Origin: Burkholderiaceae bacterium 26
GTDB taxonomy: Bacteria; Pseudomonadota; Gammaproteobacteria; Burkholderiales; Burkholderiaceae
Reading direction: 5' to 3'
DNA: 64,000 bases
NCBI GenBank assembly: GCA_000955795.1
Contig: JYOB01000010.1
Span: 443,637 to 507,636, forward strand
Shown here in pieces: positions 28,493 to 38,293 of this stretch. The position numbers and the translations under genes are program-made. The notes beneath the pieces were generated by a model that was not told the DNA's origin, searched no databases, and was given only the letters and a program-made list of their open reading frames with translations. Positions within the stretch are counted from its first letter, which is position 1; every line of letters begins with the position of its first letter.

Positions 28493-29614
28493 ATGACCGA
28501 AACCGTCATCCCTCTCTACGATCTGCGTGATGGCCAGCACCATCGCGCCACGGTGCCTAATGTCCCGAATGTGCTCGTCCCAGCAGAGGGCAGGCTGACG
28601 GACACGCGCGGCCGCCGGCTGCACGATCTGCGCATCTCGGTGACGGACCGCTGCAACTTCCGCTGCGTCTACTGCATGCCGAAGGACGTCTTCGACAAGG
28701 ATTACCGCTTCCTGCGGCACTCCGAGTTGCTGTCGTTCGAAGAGATCGAACGCATGGCGCGGTTGTTTATCGAGCACGGCGTCGAGAAGATCCGCCTGAC
28801 CGGCGGCGAGCCGCTGCTGCGTAAGGACATCGAGCGCCTGGTCGAAATGCTGGCGCGCCTGACCACAGCCGAAGGCAAGCCGCTGGACCTGACGCTCACC
28901 ACAAACGGCGCCCTGCTCGCACGCAAGGCGCAGTCGCTCAAGGACGCGGGCCTCAGCCGTGTAACCGTCAGCCTTGACGGCATCGACGATGCGACTTTCC
29001 GCCGCATGAACGACGTCGACTTTGCGGTGGGCGAAGTGCTGCATGGCATTGAAGTGGCGCACAAGGTCGGACTGGCACCAATCAAGGTCAACATGGTCGT
29101 TAAAAAAGGCGACAACGATGACCAGATTGTGCCGATGGCGCGTCACTTCCGTGGCAGCGGCATCATCGTCCGCTTTATCGAATACATGGACGTGGGCACG
29201 ACCAATCACTGGGAAATGCGCTCTGTCGTGCCCTCGGCGGAGGTCGTCAAGCGGCTCTCAGCAGAGTTTGTGATTGAGCCCGTGTCGGCCAACTACAGCG
29301 GTGAGACGGCCGAGCGCTGGCGCTACGTTGATGGCGCTGGCGAAATCGGCGTGATTTCCAGCGTGACGCAGGCGTTCTGCCACGAGTGCACGCGCGCCCG
29401 GTTATCGACCGAAGGCAAGCTGTATCTGTGCCTGTTCGCCACAGAAGGTTTTGACCTGCGCGCGCTATTGCGCAGCGGCGCGACCGATCTCGAACTCTCC
29501 AACGCGATCCGCACGGTCTGGCAAGGCCGCGCCGACCGCTACTCCGAATTGCGTGCCAGCGGCGAGGCCCATCCGGCCGGCCGGCGCATCGAAATGTCCT
29601 ACATCGGCGGCTGA
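28493..29614 (+). CDS. moaA: GTP 3',8-cyclase MoaA
   Basis: This radical-SAM enzyme starts molybdenum cofactor synthesis from GTP. The SAM cluster motif CNFRCVYC has Cys 54, 58 and 61; the C-terminal cluster uses the cysteines in FCHECTRAR and LYLCLFA. The final GG of SYIGG matches the conserved double-Gly tail needed for activity. The length is 373 aa, with an N-terminal extension of about 35 residues. It opens the moaA-mobA-moeA run. Confidence 0.97.
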   Translation: MTETVIPLYDLRDGQHHRATVPNVPNVLVPAEGRLTDTRGRRLHDLRISVTDRCNFRCVYCMPKDVFDKDYRFLRHSELLSFEEIERMARLFIEHGVEKIRLTGGEPLLRKDIERLVEMLARLTTAEGKPLDLTLTTNGALLARKAQSLKDAGLSRVTVSLDGIDDATFRRMNDVDFAVGEVLHGIEVAHKVGLAPIKVNMVVKKGDNDDQIVPMARHFRGSGIIVRFIEYMDVGTTNHWEMRSVVPSAEVVKRLSAEFVIEPVSANYSGETAERWRYVDGAGEIGVISSVTQAFCHECTRARLSTEGKLYLCLFATEGFDLRALLRSGATDLELSNAIRTVWQGRADRYSELRASGEAHPAGRRIEMSYIGG

Positions 29615-29634
29615 ACCCGCCAGCATCCAACGAC

Positions 29635-30249
29635 ATGATTCCAACATCCGACATCACCGGCCTGATCCTGGCAGGCGGCCGGGGCAGCCGCATGGGCGGC
29701 GTCGACAAGGGCCTGCAGCCGTTTCGCGGCGCGCCGATGGCGATGCACACCCTGATGCGCTTGTCGCCGCAGGTCGGCCATATTCTGATCAACGCCAACC
29801 GCAACCTCGCCGCGTACGAATCGTTTGGCGTGCCGGTGGTGGCGGATTCGGTGCCAGACTTTGCCGGCCCCTTGGCGGGCATCCTGGCCGGGCTCGAGCA
29901 ATGCCAGACGCGCTACCTACTGACCGCGCCTTGCGATTCGCCCTTCGTGCCGACCGACCTCGCAGCCAAGCTCTCGCAGGCAATGGACGAGGCCAACGCG
30001 CGCATCGCCATGCCTGTGACGATGGAGCCGGATGCGCAAGGTCAACTGCGTCGGCAAGTGCAGCCGGTATTCTGTCTGATCGATGCGCTGCTGGCCGACG
30101 ACCTGATCGCCTATCTACAAGGTGGTGGCCGCAAGATCGAAACCTGGACCGCGCGCCACGCGACGGTGGACGTGTTGTTTGACGACAGCGCCGCCTTTGC
30201 CAACATCAACACGCTGGAAGAGCTGCACCGTCTGGCCGAGCGCCGCTAG
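29635..30249 (+). CDS. mobA: Molybdenum cofactor guanylyltransferase MobA
   Basis: It attaches GMP to molybdopterin to form the guanine dinucleotide cofactor. The nucleotide-binding motif LILAGGRGSRMGGVDKG begins at about residue 10, and the Mg/GTP region PCDSPFVPTDL is at about 99-109. The length is 204 aa. It lies 20 bp after moaA and 33 bp before moeA. Confidence 0.95.
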   Translation: MIPTSDITGLILAGGRGSRMGGVDKGLQPFRGAPMAMHTLMRLSPQVGHILINANRNLAAYESFGVPVVADSVPDFAGPLAGILAGLEQCQTRYLLTAPCDSPFVPTDLAAKLSQAMDEANARIAMPVTMEPDAQGQLRRQVQPVFCLIDALLADDLIAYLQGGGRKIETWTARHATVDVLFDDSAAFANINTLEELHRLAERR

Positions 30250-30282
30250 AGCGCCAACGCCATCCGATCCCTCATCGACGCC

Positions 30283-31563
30283 ATGACCACCCTCGCCTCT
30301 GTCGTTTCGTGCCTGTCCGATTACGATCCGAACGCCCTGCCCGTCGCGCAAGCGCAAGCCATCATGCGCGACTTCGTGCAGCCCGTGAGCGGCGTTGCCC
30401 GCGTGCCCATCCGCAGCGCGCTTGATCGCGTGCTGGCCGAAGACGTGCTGTCGTCCATCGATGTGCCTTCGCACGACAACTCGGCAATGGACGGCTTTGC
30501 CTTTGCCAGCGCGGAACTTGCAGGTGATGCAGGCGAAGTCTGCTTGCGCGTGATCGGCACGGCGTACGCGGGTGTCGCCTTTGATGGTGCGCCCAGCGCA
30601 GGCGAAACCGTGCGCGTGATGACCGGTGCCGTCATGCCGGCGGGCTGCGATACGGTCATCCCGCAGGAATTCACGCAAGGCGATGCGGACACCGTTCGCT
30701 TTGCCCGCGATGCCGTACGCGCCGGCGACAACCGTCGTCTGCGTGGTGAAGACCTCGCGCAAGGCAGCGCCGCGCTGTCCGCCGGCCGTACGCTGCGCCC
30801 CGCCGATATCGGCCTGCTCGCCTCACTCGGCATCGCCGAAGTGTCTGTGCGCCGCAAGCTGCGCGTGGCGTTCTTCTCCACCGGCGACGAGCTGCGCTCC
30901 ATTGGTGAACCGCTCGACGCCGGCTGCGTGTACGACTCCAACCGCTACACGCTGCACGGCATGCTCTCGCGCCTGGGCGTGGAGCTGCTCGACATGGGCG
31001 TCGTGCGCGATGACCCGGCAGCGCTCGAAGCCGCCTTCCGCACCGCCGCCGAAAATGCCGATGCGATCATTACTTCGGGCGGTGTCTCCGTCGGCGAAGC
31101 AGACTTCACCAAACAGATGATGGCCAAGCTCGGCGACGTGACGTTCTGGAAAATCGCCATGCGCCCGGGCCGGCCGATGGCGTTCGGACGCATCGCGTCA
31201 AACGGCCGCAGCGCGTTCCTGTTTGGCTTGCCCGGCAACCCGGTGGCAGTGATGGTGACGTTCTATCACTTCGTACGCGGCGCGCTGCTGCGCATGATGG
31301 GCGCCACCGACGCGGGCGCGCCGTTGGTGCCGGCCGTAAGCGCCGCCCCGATCCGCAAGCGCCCCGGGCGCACGGAATACCAGCGCGCAATCGCTGCCCT
31401 GAATGATCGCGGCCAGCTCGAAGTCCGCCTGACCGGCCAACAAGGTTCGGGCGTCCTGCGTTCCATGAGCGAAGCAAACTGCTTCGTCGTGCTCGCCCAC
31501 GAACAAGGCCAGGTCAACGCCGGCGACGCCGTGCAGGTACTGCTGTTCGACGGTCTCGTCTGA
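30283..31563 (+). CDS. moeA: Molybdopterin molybdenumtransferase MoeA
   Basis: It inserts molybdate into adenylylated molybdopterin. Family blocks are PSHDNSAMDGFAF, TGAVMPAGCDTVI, FSTGDEL, ITSGGVSVGEADF and FGLPGNPVAVMVTF. The length is 426 aa. It completes a three-gene cofactor cluster; molybdate transport genes and moaC/moaD/moaE are not in this window. Confidence 0.96.
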   Translation: MTTLASVVSCLSDYDPNALPVAQAQAIMRDFVQPVSGVARVPIRSALDRVLAEDVLSSIDVPSHDNSAMDGFAFASAELAGDAGEVCLRVIGTAYAGVAFDGAPSAGETVRVMTGAVMPAGCDTVIPQEFTQGDADTVRFARDAVRAGDNRRLRGEDLAQGSAALSAGRTLRPADIGLLASLGIAEVSVRRKLRVAFFSTGDELRSIGEPLDAGCVYDSNRYTLHGMLSRLGVELLDMGVVRDDPAALEAAFRTAAENADAIITSGGVSVGEADFTKQMMAKLGDVTFWKIAMRPGRPMAFGRIASNGRSAFLFGLPGNPVAVMVTFYHFVRGALLRMMGATDAGAPLVPAVSAAPIRKRPGRTEYQRAIAALNDRGQLEVRLTGQQGSGVLRSMSEANCFVVLAHEQGQVNAGDAVQVLLFDGLV

Positions 31564-31714
31564 GCGGCGTGGCGGCAGCGGCTCTTGCGCTGGCTGCAAC
31601 ACCGCATGCTGTCGGTTTTTTGCGTCACCTGCGGGCTGCGGGTATCGGCGCATCGGTCGATTCGCTACACTCTGCGCCAGTTTGATTGTTTCGGATTTGA
31701 GCTTGAGCACTGCC

Positions 31715-31993
31715 ATGATGACCAAGGAGATTGCGTATCTTCACCCGGCCCACACCGCACGCGCGCTGGTGCTGGTGTATCTGTGTTTCTCGCTGCCGGT
31801 CGTAGGGCTGTTTTTCTTCGTCGGCTTCGTCCGCTACGGTGAACTGCCGACGATTGTCGTGCTCAGCGGCTTGATCCTCAATGCTCTGGTTGGTTTTGGT
31901 GCGCTGTGGCTGGCCTGCCATGCCTACAACTGGGTCGCCGAGCGCTTTGGCGGTATCGAGATCCTGCTGCGCGACGTGCCGGAAGAAGCCTGA
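31715..31993 (+). CDS. Small two-helix membrane protein of unknown function
   Basis: About 92 residues starting MMTKEIAYLHPAH, with two membrane helices (about 14-36 and 45-68), then AYNWVAERFGGIEILLRDVP. I do not recognise the family. The start is the first ATG at 31715; the open frame reaches 31682 through a TTG codon. It lies 151 bp after moeA, before a shared terminator. Composition matches its neighbours. Confidence 0.7.
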   Translation: MMTKEIAYLHPAHTARALVLVYLCFSLPVVGLFFFVGFVRYGELPTIVVLSGLILNALVGFGALWLACHAYNWVAERFGGIEILLRDVPEEA

Positions 31994-32014
31994 TCGCTTC
32001 TGCGCGGTCCAAGA

Positions 32015-32042
32015 AGAAGGGGCGGAAATATCCGCCCCTTTT
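32015..32042. terminator. Terminator between convergent genes
   Basis: A 10-bp GC-rich stem (32017-32026 with 32031-32040) has an AATA loop and T/A tracts on both sides. It serves the plus-strand small membrane protein and probably also rmuC on the minus strand. Confidence 0.8.
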
Positions 32043-32077
32043 CTTTTGCTGATGCCGACGTTCTATTCGGCGCTGCC

Positions 32078-33550
32078 TTATTCGGCCTCGGTTTCGTCGT
32101 CCTGCGGCACGGTGGTTTCCAGCCCCAACACGCTCTGCGCGGAATCGCTCGGCAGCGCCTCCACCGCCTTGAGCTTGCGGTTCATCTGGCGCGTCCGCAC
32201 CTCGGCCTGCTCGATGTTGCTGACGGCCCGCTCCAGCGTTTTCTTGGTCGCGGCCAACACATCACCAAACTTTCCGAACTCGCTCTTCACCGCGCCGAGC
32301 ACTTGCCAGACTTCGCTGGAGCGCTTTTCCAGCGCCAGCGTTCGGAAGCCCATTTGCAGGCTGTTGAGGATGGCCGTAAGCGTGGTCGGGCCTGCCACCG
32401 TCACGCGGAACTTGCGCTGCAACTCGTCGGTCAGGCCAGGACGGCGCAGCACTTCTGCATAGAGGCCCTCGGTCGGCAGGAAAAGGATGGCGAAGTCGGT
32501 CGTGGCCGGCGGCGCGATGTACTTCTCGTGGATGGTCTGCGCCTCTTTGCGCACCGCGACTTCCAGCTCGCGGCTGGCGACGGCAGCGGCGTCGGCGTCG
32601 GCCCGTTCCTGCGCGTCGAGCAGGCGTTCGTACTGCTCTTTCGGGAACTTGGCGTCGATCGGCAGCCAGACAGTTGCATCGTGATCGGCATCGGTCTTGC
32701 CAGGCAGGCGGATGGCGAATTCCACGCGCGCGCCAGTACCATGCACGGTCTCGACGTTCTTGTCGTACTGCTCGGGCGTGAGCATCTGTTCCAGCAGCAT
32801 CTCAAGCTGAACTTCGCCCCAGGTGCCACGCGTCTTCACATTGGTCAGCACCTTCTTCAGGTCGCCCACGCCCTGGGCCAGCGCCTGCATTTCGCCCAGG
32901 CCGCGATGTACCTGTTCCAGCCGATCCGACACCAGCTTGAACGATTCGCCAAGCCGCTGCTCCAGCGTGGCGTGAAGCTTTTCATCGACGGTGCGGCGCA
33001 TCTCGTCGAGCTTGGTCGCGTTGTTCGCCTCGATGTCCTTGAGCTTCTGTTCCAGCGTGGCGCGCACCTCGGCCAGGCGACGCTCGTTGCCCTCACCCAA
33101 TTGGGAGAGCTGCTGCTGCATCGTCTCGCCAAAGCGGCGCAGCGCGTTGCCCTGCTCCTCGCGTGCCTGCTGGGCTTGCTGCTGCAGATTCTGGCGCACG
33201 GCTTCGAGCTGCTGCGTGTTCGTCTCGGTCAGCTTGGTGAGCTGCTGCGCAAACGTGTCGATCTGGTTGTTCTGCAGCGTGGCGACGCTAGTGAGCTGTG
33301 TGGCCAGCACCTGCTGGAACTGCCCCAGCTGCTGTGTGACGTCGCTGCGGCCGATGCGGGCCGTCTCAGCAATTTCACCGCGCAGTTCTCGCTCGATGCG
33401 TTCGTTGCCACGCATGAGCTCATCGCGCAGTGCCGCGAGCATCGGCGACATATCGTTCTCTGCCGGTCGAGACACGCCGCGCCAGATCAACACGCACAGC
33501 ACAGCCACCACGGCTACGCCCAGCAACGTCAGTAAAGCCAACCAATCCAT
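32078..33550 (-). CDS. rmuC: DNA recombination protein RmuC
   Basis: RmuC limits inversions at short inverted repeats in E. coli and has a restriction-endonuclease-like domain. The 490 aa contain one N-terminal membrane helix (about 4-22), a long coiled coil rich in Gln and Glu (about 50-220), and the RmuC domain with TRGTWGEVQLEMLLEQML and PIDAKFPKEQYERLL. The C-terminal tail is acidic. It lies 12 bp from the start of the next gene's stop, so it may be the second gene of a pair. Confidence 0.93.
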   Translation of the reverse strand: MDWLALLTLLGVAVVAVLCVLIWRGVSRPAENDMSPMLAALRDELMRGNERIERELRGEIAETARIGRSDVTQQLGQFQQVLATQLTSVATLQNNQIDTFAQQLTKLTETNTQQLEAVRQNLQQQAQQAREEQGNALRRFGETMQQQLSQLGEGNERRLAEVRATLEQKLKDIEANNATKLDEMRRTVDEKLHATLEQRLGESFKLVSDRLEQVHRGLGEMQALAQGVGDLKKVLTNVKTRGTWGEVQLEMLLEQMLTPEQYDKNVETVHGTGARVEFAIRLPGKTDADHDATVWLPIDAKFPKEQYERLLDAQERADADAAAVASRELEVAVRKEAQTIHEKYIAPPATTDFAILFLPTEGLYAEVLRRPGLTDELQRKFRVTVAGPTTLTAILNSLQMGFRTLALEKRSSEVWQVLGAVKSEFGKFGDVLAATKKTLERAVSNIEQAEVRTRQMNRKLKAVEALPSDSAQSVLGLETTVPQDDETEAE

Positions 33551-33562
33551 ATCAGTTTTCGA

Positions 33563-34564
33563 TCAGGAGGACGCGCGCTGCGCGAGCGCATCCGGGTTCA
33601 ACAAGTTGGGCGGCTGCCCCGCGTGCGGGCCGAAGCCCAGCGCAGCGATCAGGTTATCGGCCGCCAGGTTCGCCATGCCCAGGCGCGTGCCCAAGGTGGC
33701 ACTGGCAATGTGCGGCGTGAGCGCAACGTGCTCGGCCTCGAGCAACGCCGGATGCACCTTCGGCTCGCCCTCGTACACATCCAGGCCGGCCGCGAAGATG
33801 CGTTTGTCCGCCAGTGCCTGCGCCAACGCTGCGTCATCCACGATGCCGCCGCGCGCGAGGTTGACCAGCGTAGCCGTCGGCTTCATCTGTGCCAGCTCAG
33901 CGGCGCCGATGGCGTGGTGGCTTTCCTTGGAATACGGCAGCACCAGCACGAGGTGATCCGCCTGCTTCAGCAGCGCGTCCTTGCTGACGTACGTGGCCCG
34001 CGTCTCCTGTTCGACTTCCGGCGAAAGCCGGCTGCGGTTGTGATAGATCACGCGCATCGAGAAGCCGCTTGCACGCCGCGCCAGCGCCTGGCCGATGCGG
34101 CCCATGCCAAGAATACCCAGCGTGCTGCCATATACCTCGGCCCCGAGGAAGGCATCGTATGTCCAGCGCTTCCAATGCCCCTCACGTAGCCAGCGTTCGG
34201 ATTCGGACACACGGCGTGCGGCGGCCATCAGCAAGGCCCAGCCGAAGTCGGCGGTGGTCTCGGTCAGGATGTCGGGCGTGTTGGTGGCCAGGATGCCCGC
34301 GCGCGTCATCGCTGCGAGGTCAAAGTTGTTGTAACCGACGGCCATGTTGCACACCGCACGCAGCGTGGGCACGCGGCGGATCAGATCGGCGTTGATGGTG
34401 TCAGCGGCATTGGACAGCAGGCCAACGCGACCTTGCAGCCGCTCCGCCAGCGCTTCGGGCGGATAAGCGACGTCCGCCTGGTTGTCGATCACGTCGAAGG
34501 TCTCGCGCAAGCGCTCAAGCACTTCGGGAAACATCGCGCGGGTGACAAGGATTCCGGGTTTCAT
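33563..34564 (-). CDS. D-2-hydroxyacid dehydrogenase (glyoxylate/2-ketogluconate reductase type)
   Basis: An NAD(P)H-dependent reductase of 333 aa. The nucleotide motif ILGMGRIGQA is followed by YHNRS, where Arg/Ser after the beta-2 strand suggests NADP(H). The catalytic Arg is in NLARGGIVDD, the Glu in DVYEGEP and the His in LTPHIASAT. It resembles GhrB. It is transcribed with rmuC, which starts just after it. The exact substrate (glyoxylate, hydroxypyruvate or 2-ketogluconate) cannot be told. Confidence 0.9.
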   Translation of the reverse strand: MKPGILVTRAMFPEVLERLRETFDVIDNQADVAYPPEALAERLQGRVGLLSNAADTINADLIRRVPTLRAVCNMAVGYNNFDLAAMTRAGILATNTPDILTETTADFGWALLMAAARRVSESERWLREGHWKRWTYDAFLGAEVYGSTLGILGMGRIGQALARRASGFSMRVIYHNRSRLSPEVEQETRATYVSKDALLKQADHLVLVLPYSKESHHAIGAAELAQMKPTATLVNLARGGIVDDAALAQALADKRIFAAGLDVYEGEPKVHPALLEAEHVALTPHIASATLGTRLGMANLAADNLIAALGFGPHAGQPPNLLNPDALAQRASS

Positions 34565-34583
34565 ACGTTCAACACACGTTCGG

Positions 34584-35993
34584 TTAGCGGAAGAAGACGA
34601 AAGTCATCAGAACGAAAATCGGCACGAGAATGCAAACGGACCACAGCATGTAGCCAAAGAAGCTTGGCATCTGCAGGCCACGGCTTTCGGCGATGGCCTT
34701 GACCATCAGGTTGGGCGCGTTGCCAATGTAAGTGTTGGCGCCCATGAACACGGCCGCAGCGGAAATGGCGGCGAGTGTGGAGGCACCCTCGCTCATCAGC
34801 ATGCGCGCGTCACCGCCTGCGGTGTTGAAGAACACAAGATACGTCGGCGCATTGTCGAGGAACGACGACAGCAACCCCGTCGCCCAGAAGTACATCGCGT
34901 TGTTCGGCTGGCCCGCGCTGTCGTTGACGAGATGGACGATGCCCGCGAACGGGCCATCCACGCCGGCCTTGAGCATGGCGATCACCGGCCCGATCGTGAT
35001 GAAGATGCCGGCGAACAGCTTGGCGACTTCCAGGATGGGCTCCCAGTTGAACTCATTGCCGGCACGCGCGCTTGTCGGCGTGAGCCACAGCGACAGCAGC
35101 GCGATGACGACAAGCCCGATGTCGCGCACGACGTTCTGCAACAGTACCTCCGTGCCCATCACGTAGAAGACGATGCCGGGCTTCCACAGCCCACTCATCA
35201 GCACGAGGCCGAGAATGCCGGCTAGCAGAACAAAGTTGACGTTGCCCTCGAAGCGCAGCGGGCCCGCGTCGTCCGGCGTGGCGTCGGTGATGTTGGGTAG
35301 CTCCTCCCTGCCCGTGTGATAGAGATAGCTATCAATGACGAAGAAGATCGCCAGCAGCAGCACCCACATCGTGAGCGTCTGCCGCCACAGATGTTGCGTG
35401 GCCCAGAAGAAATCAACGCCCTGCAGGAAGCCGAGGAATAGCGGCGGATCGCCCAGCGGCGTAAGCGCCCCGCCGGCATTGGCCACCAGAAAGATGAAGA
35501 ACACGACGACGTGCGCTCGATGCCGGCGCGCTTCGTTGGCGCGCAGCAATGGCCGGATCAGCAGCATGGCTGCGCCGGTCGTCCCCATGATGCTGGCCAG
35601 GGCCGTGCCGAGTGCGATCAAGCCTGTATTGAGCTTTGGCGTGCCATGCAGATTGCCGCGAATGCAGATACCGCCTGCAACAACGTACAAAGCGGCGATC
35701 AGCGCGATGAAGGGAATGTATTCAGCCAGGGCGGCATGATTGACGGAAGCGATGGCCGCGTCAGAACCGAACACGATCCCGAACGGCACCAGAAGCGCCA
35801 ACGCCCACGCCGCCGCGATCTTGCCGTAATGCTCGTGCCATAGTTTGGGCACGACGAGCGGCGCAATGGCAATCGAAAGCAGGATGCCCGCAAACGGCAC
35901 ACCCCATAACAGGTGCAACTCAGCGCCGCTCACATCAGCGGCGCGCGCCAGGCCACAGACAAACAGGGAGACAAGGGGCCAGAGGCGTTTCAC
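34584..35993 (-). CDS. Ion-transporter superfamily permease (NhaD/CitMHS-like)
   Basis: A 469-aa membrane protein with about 11-12 helices. It has an N-terminal signal-like helix ending ARA, then motifs typical of NhaD/ArsB-type transporters: TGAAMLLIRPLLRAN, FLVANAGGALTPLGDPPLFLGF and LDNAPTYLVFFN. It starts with GTG, with AGGAG upstream. In databases such proteins are called sodium:proton antiporters or citrate transporters; the substrate is not clear. It lies before the 2-hydroxyacid dehydrogenase on the same strand. Confidence 0.85.
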   Translation of the reverse strand: MKRLWPLVSLFVCGLARAADVSGAELHLLWGVPFAGILLSIAIAPLVVPKLWHEHYGKIAAAWALALLVPFGIVFGSDAAIASVNHAALAEYIPFIALIAALYVVAGGICIRGNLHGTPKLNTGLIALGTALASIMGTTGAAMLLIRPLLRANEARRHRAHVVVFFIFLVANAGGALTPLGDPPLFLGFLQGVDFFWATQHLWRQTLTMWVLLLAIFFVIDSYLYHTGREELPNITDATPDDAGPLRFEGNVNFVLLAGILGLVLMSGLWKPGIVFYVMGTEVLLQNVVRDIGLVVIALLSLWLTPTSARAGNEFNWEPILEVAKLFAGIFITIGPVIAMLKAGVDGPFAGIVHLVNDSAGQPNNAMYFWATGLLSSFLDNAPTYLVFFNTAGGDARMLMSEGASTLAAISAAAVFMGANTYIGNAPNLMVKAIAESRGLQMPSFFGYMLWSVCILVPIFVLMTFVFFR

Positions 35994-36134
35994 GTAGGCG
36001 TTCTCCTAATCGCGGGCGCACACCGCAAACGCGGTCGCGCCACACAAACAAAGACGCCAGTGTAAACGCCCGAGGTCTATCGACCCTAAACATCCACAGA
36101 GGTTTGATGGGGCAAGGCGCCCCCGAACGTTGCC

Positions 36135-36854
36135 TCAGGCAGCCGTCACCACGATCACGTGTACGCGATACGGCCCATGTGCGCCGAGCACGATCGTCTG
36201 CTCGATATCCCCTGTGCGCGACGGCCCGCTAATGACGTTGGTGGCGCGCGGCAACTCGCCCCGCTCCGCACGCATTAGCGTATAGGCGTCTTCCAGATTG
36301 GCGACAATGCGCGAGTGCGGCACCACGGCGATATGCGTTTCGGGCAGCAGCGCCGTGGAGGCGACATTCTCCGGCGCCGACAGCAGCATCAGCGAGCCCG
36401 TCTCGGCAATCGCGCAGAAGCAACCCGTAATGCCAACGAGATCGCCGTGTTCCTGATCGGCTTGCGCCTCACGCACGGGCGGACGGAATTCGATGTCGAT
36501 GCCGGCGGCCGCCCAGTCCAGCGATTGCAAGGCGGTCCAGGCCACCGCCTGCGGCTTGAGGCTAAGGCCGGACAGATAGCGAGCCACAGCGCCCGGCACG
36601 TCGGATAGCGCGTCCACCGTATCCAGCGTGGAGGCCATCTTCAGTGCTTGCTCGGCGAAATACGCGGCGAGATCCTCGGGCACTGGCGGGCGCGGGCCGG
36701 CGGGATGGCGCGCGAGGTAATCCGCCACGGCGTCGCGCTCACCCTGTGTTGGTGTCGCGGGACGATGCTGCGCATTGCGGATGCGCGCAAAGATGGCATC
36801 GCGTGCGCGGCTGGTGTCGAGCGGGTCGACGGGGGTGTCCGGTTGTGATTCCAT
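36135..36854 (-). CDS. lutC: LUD-domain protein, LutC/YkgG family
   Basis: The 239-aa protein ends with the LutC signature ISGPSRTGDIEQTIVLGAHGP and contains TGCFCAIAETGSLML. In lactate utilisation LutC works with the iron-sulfur proteins LutA and LutB; neither is in this window. The start at 36854 has GGAGC just upstream; the open frame reaches 36998, over the space to pncB. Being alone between a transporter and pncB, its function here is uncertain. Confidence 0.85.
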   Translation of the reverse strand: MESQPDTPVDPLDTSRARDAIFARIRNAQHRPATPTQGERDAVADYLARHPAGPRPPVPEDLAAYFAEQALKMASTLDTVDALSDVPGAVARYLSGLSLKPQAVAWTALQSLDWAAAGIDIEFRPPVREAQADQEHGDLVGITGCFCAIAETGSLMLLSAPENVASTALLPETHIAVVPHSRIVANLEDAYTLMRAERGELPRATNVISGPSRTGDIEQTIVLGAHGPYRVHVIVVTAA

Positions 36855-36943
36855 GGCGGCTCCGAAAGATCGATCGATTATACGAGCCACTTTCAGCACG
36901 ATCCGCCCAGGCCGTTGAAACTTATTCGGCGCGGGCGTGAGCC

Positions 36944-38113
36944 TTATTGCACGCCGAACACTTGCTTCAGATATGTGAGGTAGGCCGGATCGTCGCACAT
37001 GGTCTTCTCCGGTGCATCCGACAGTTTGGCCACCGGCTGGCCGTTGCAGCGGACCATCTTGATGACGATCTGCAGCGGCGTGTAGCCCAGGTCGTTGGTC
37101 AGATTGGTTCCCACGCCAAACGCCAGCTTGCAGCGGCCGTGGAAACGCTCATAGAGGCCGATAACCTTGGGCATGTCGAGACTGTCGGAGAAGATCAACG
37201 CCTTGGACTTCGGCTCGGCGCGCATGTCCTCGTAATGCTTGAGCATGCGCTCGCCCCACTCGAACGGGTCGCCAGAATCGTGGCGAACGCCGTCGAAGAG
37301 CTTGCAGAAAAACATGTCGAAGTCGCGCAGGAAGGCGTCGAAGCCGTAGGTATCCGACAGCGCGATACCGAGATCGCCGCGATATTCCTTGGCCCAGGTT
37401 TCCAGCGCAAAGGTCTGGGAATCGCGCAGGCGCGGACCGAGTGCCTGACAGGCTTGCAAGTACTCATGCGCCATGGTGCCAAGTGGCGTCATGCCGTGCT
37501 TCATGGCGAAGTAAACGTTGCTGGTGCCCGCATACTGGGCGCCGAGCTGCGCACACGTCTCCAGCAGCACATGTTCGTGCCAGGTGTGCGAGAAGCGACG
37601 GCGGGTGCCGTAATCGGCAATGCGGCATTCCTCCAGGCCGGGGCGCTTCAGTGACGCCAGCTTGTCGGTCAGGCGACGTTTGCCCTCCTCCCACTGCGGG
37701 TGCGTCTGCGTGCGGCTGAAGAACACCTCGTTGACGATGGCCAAGACTGGCACCTCGAACATGATCGTGTGCAGCCACGGCCCCGCGATGACGATCTCGA
37801 TCTGCCCATCGTTGCTGGGCGCCTGACGCACGTCGATGTACTTCTCGTTGAGATGAAACAGGCCGAGAAAATCGACGAAATCGCTCTTGATGAAGCGCAT
37901 CCCGCGCAGGTAATCGAGTTCCGCATCGGTAAAGCGCAGGGTGCAGAGATGGCGGATTTCCGCGCGAATCTCGTCAATGAACGGCACCAGATCAATGCCC
38001 GCGTTGCGGCACTTGAAGCGGTATTCGACGTGCGCGCCAGGAAAGTGATGCAGCACCACCTGCATCATCGTGAATTTGTACAGATCGGTATCGAGCAGCG
38101 AGCGGATGATCAT
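36944..38113 (-). CDS. pncB: Nicotinate phosphoribosyltransferase
   Basis: It converts nicotinate and PRPP to nicotinate mononucleotide in NAD salvage. The N-terminus [17 protein letters not shown], the block [22 protein letters not shown] (residues near 200-220) and [17 protein letters not shown] are typical. The start at 38113 gives 389 aa; an in-frame ATG at 38149 is possible, and neither has a good ribosome site. The conserved His that is phosphorylated lies in the [11 protein letters not shown] block. Confidence 0.93.
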   Translation of the reverse strand: MIIRSLLDTDLYKFTMMQVVLHHFPGAHVEYRFKCRNAGIDLVPFIDEIRAEIRHLCTLRFTDAELDYLRGMRFIKSDFVDFLGLFHLNEKYIDVRQAPSNDGQIEIVIAGPWLHTIMFEVPVLAIVNEVFFSRTQTHPQWEEGKRRLTDKLASLKRPGLEECRIADYGTRRRFSHTWHEHVLLETCAQLGAQYAGTSNVYFAMKHGMTPLGTMAHEYLQACQALGPRLRDSQTFALETWAKEYRGDLGIALSDTYGFDAFLRDFDMFFCKLFDGVRHDSGDPFEWGERMLKHYEDMRAEPKSKALIFSDSLDMPKVIGLYERFHGRCKLAFGVGTNLTNDLGYTPLQIVIKMVRCNGQPVAKLSDAPEKTMCDDPAYLTYLKQVFGVQ

Positions 38114-38259
38114 CGGACGGCGCCAAAAGCCATATGAACTGGCCGTCATGCTAACCGAAGCCACGCGGCACGCCTGCGGCAGTCACACAAATCCCGGTGC
38201 ACGGCCCGGAAAATGGCCGTTTTGGGGTTCCAACCGGACGGGAAACCCCTTGATTCCGC

Positions 38260-38265
38260 TATAAT
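38260..38265 (+). promoter_or_regulatory. prfB promoter -10 element
   Basis: A perfect TATAAT 28 bp before the prfB ATG, in the context CCGCTATAATTTCC. No good -35 is seen at 17 bp. The transcript would have a leader of about 22 nt. Confidence 0.6.
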
Positions 38266-38293
38266 TTCCGGTTTCCGACCGGATTTTTGCACC

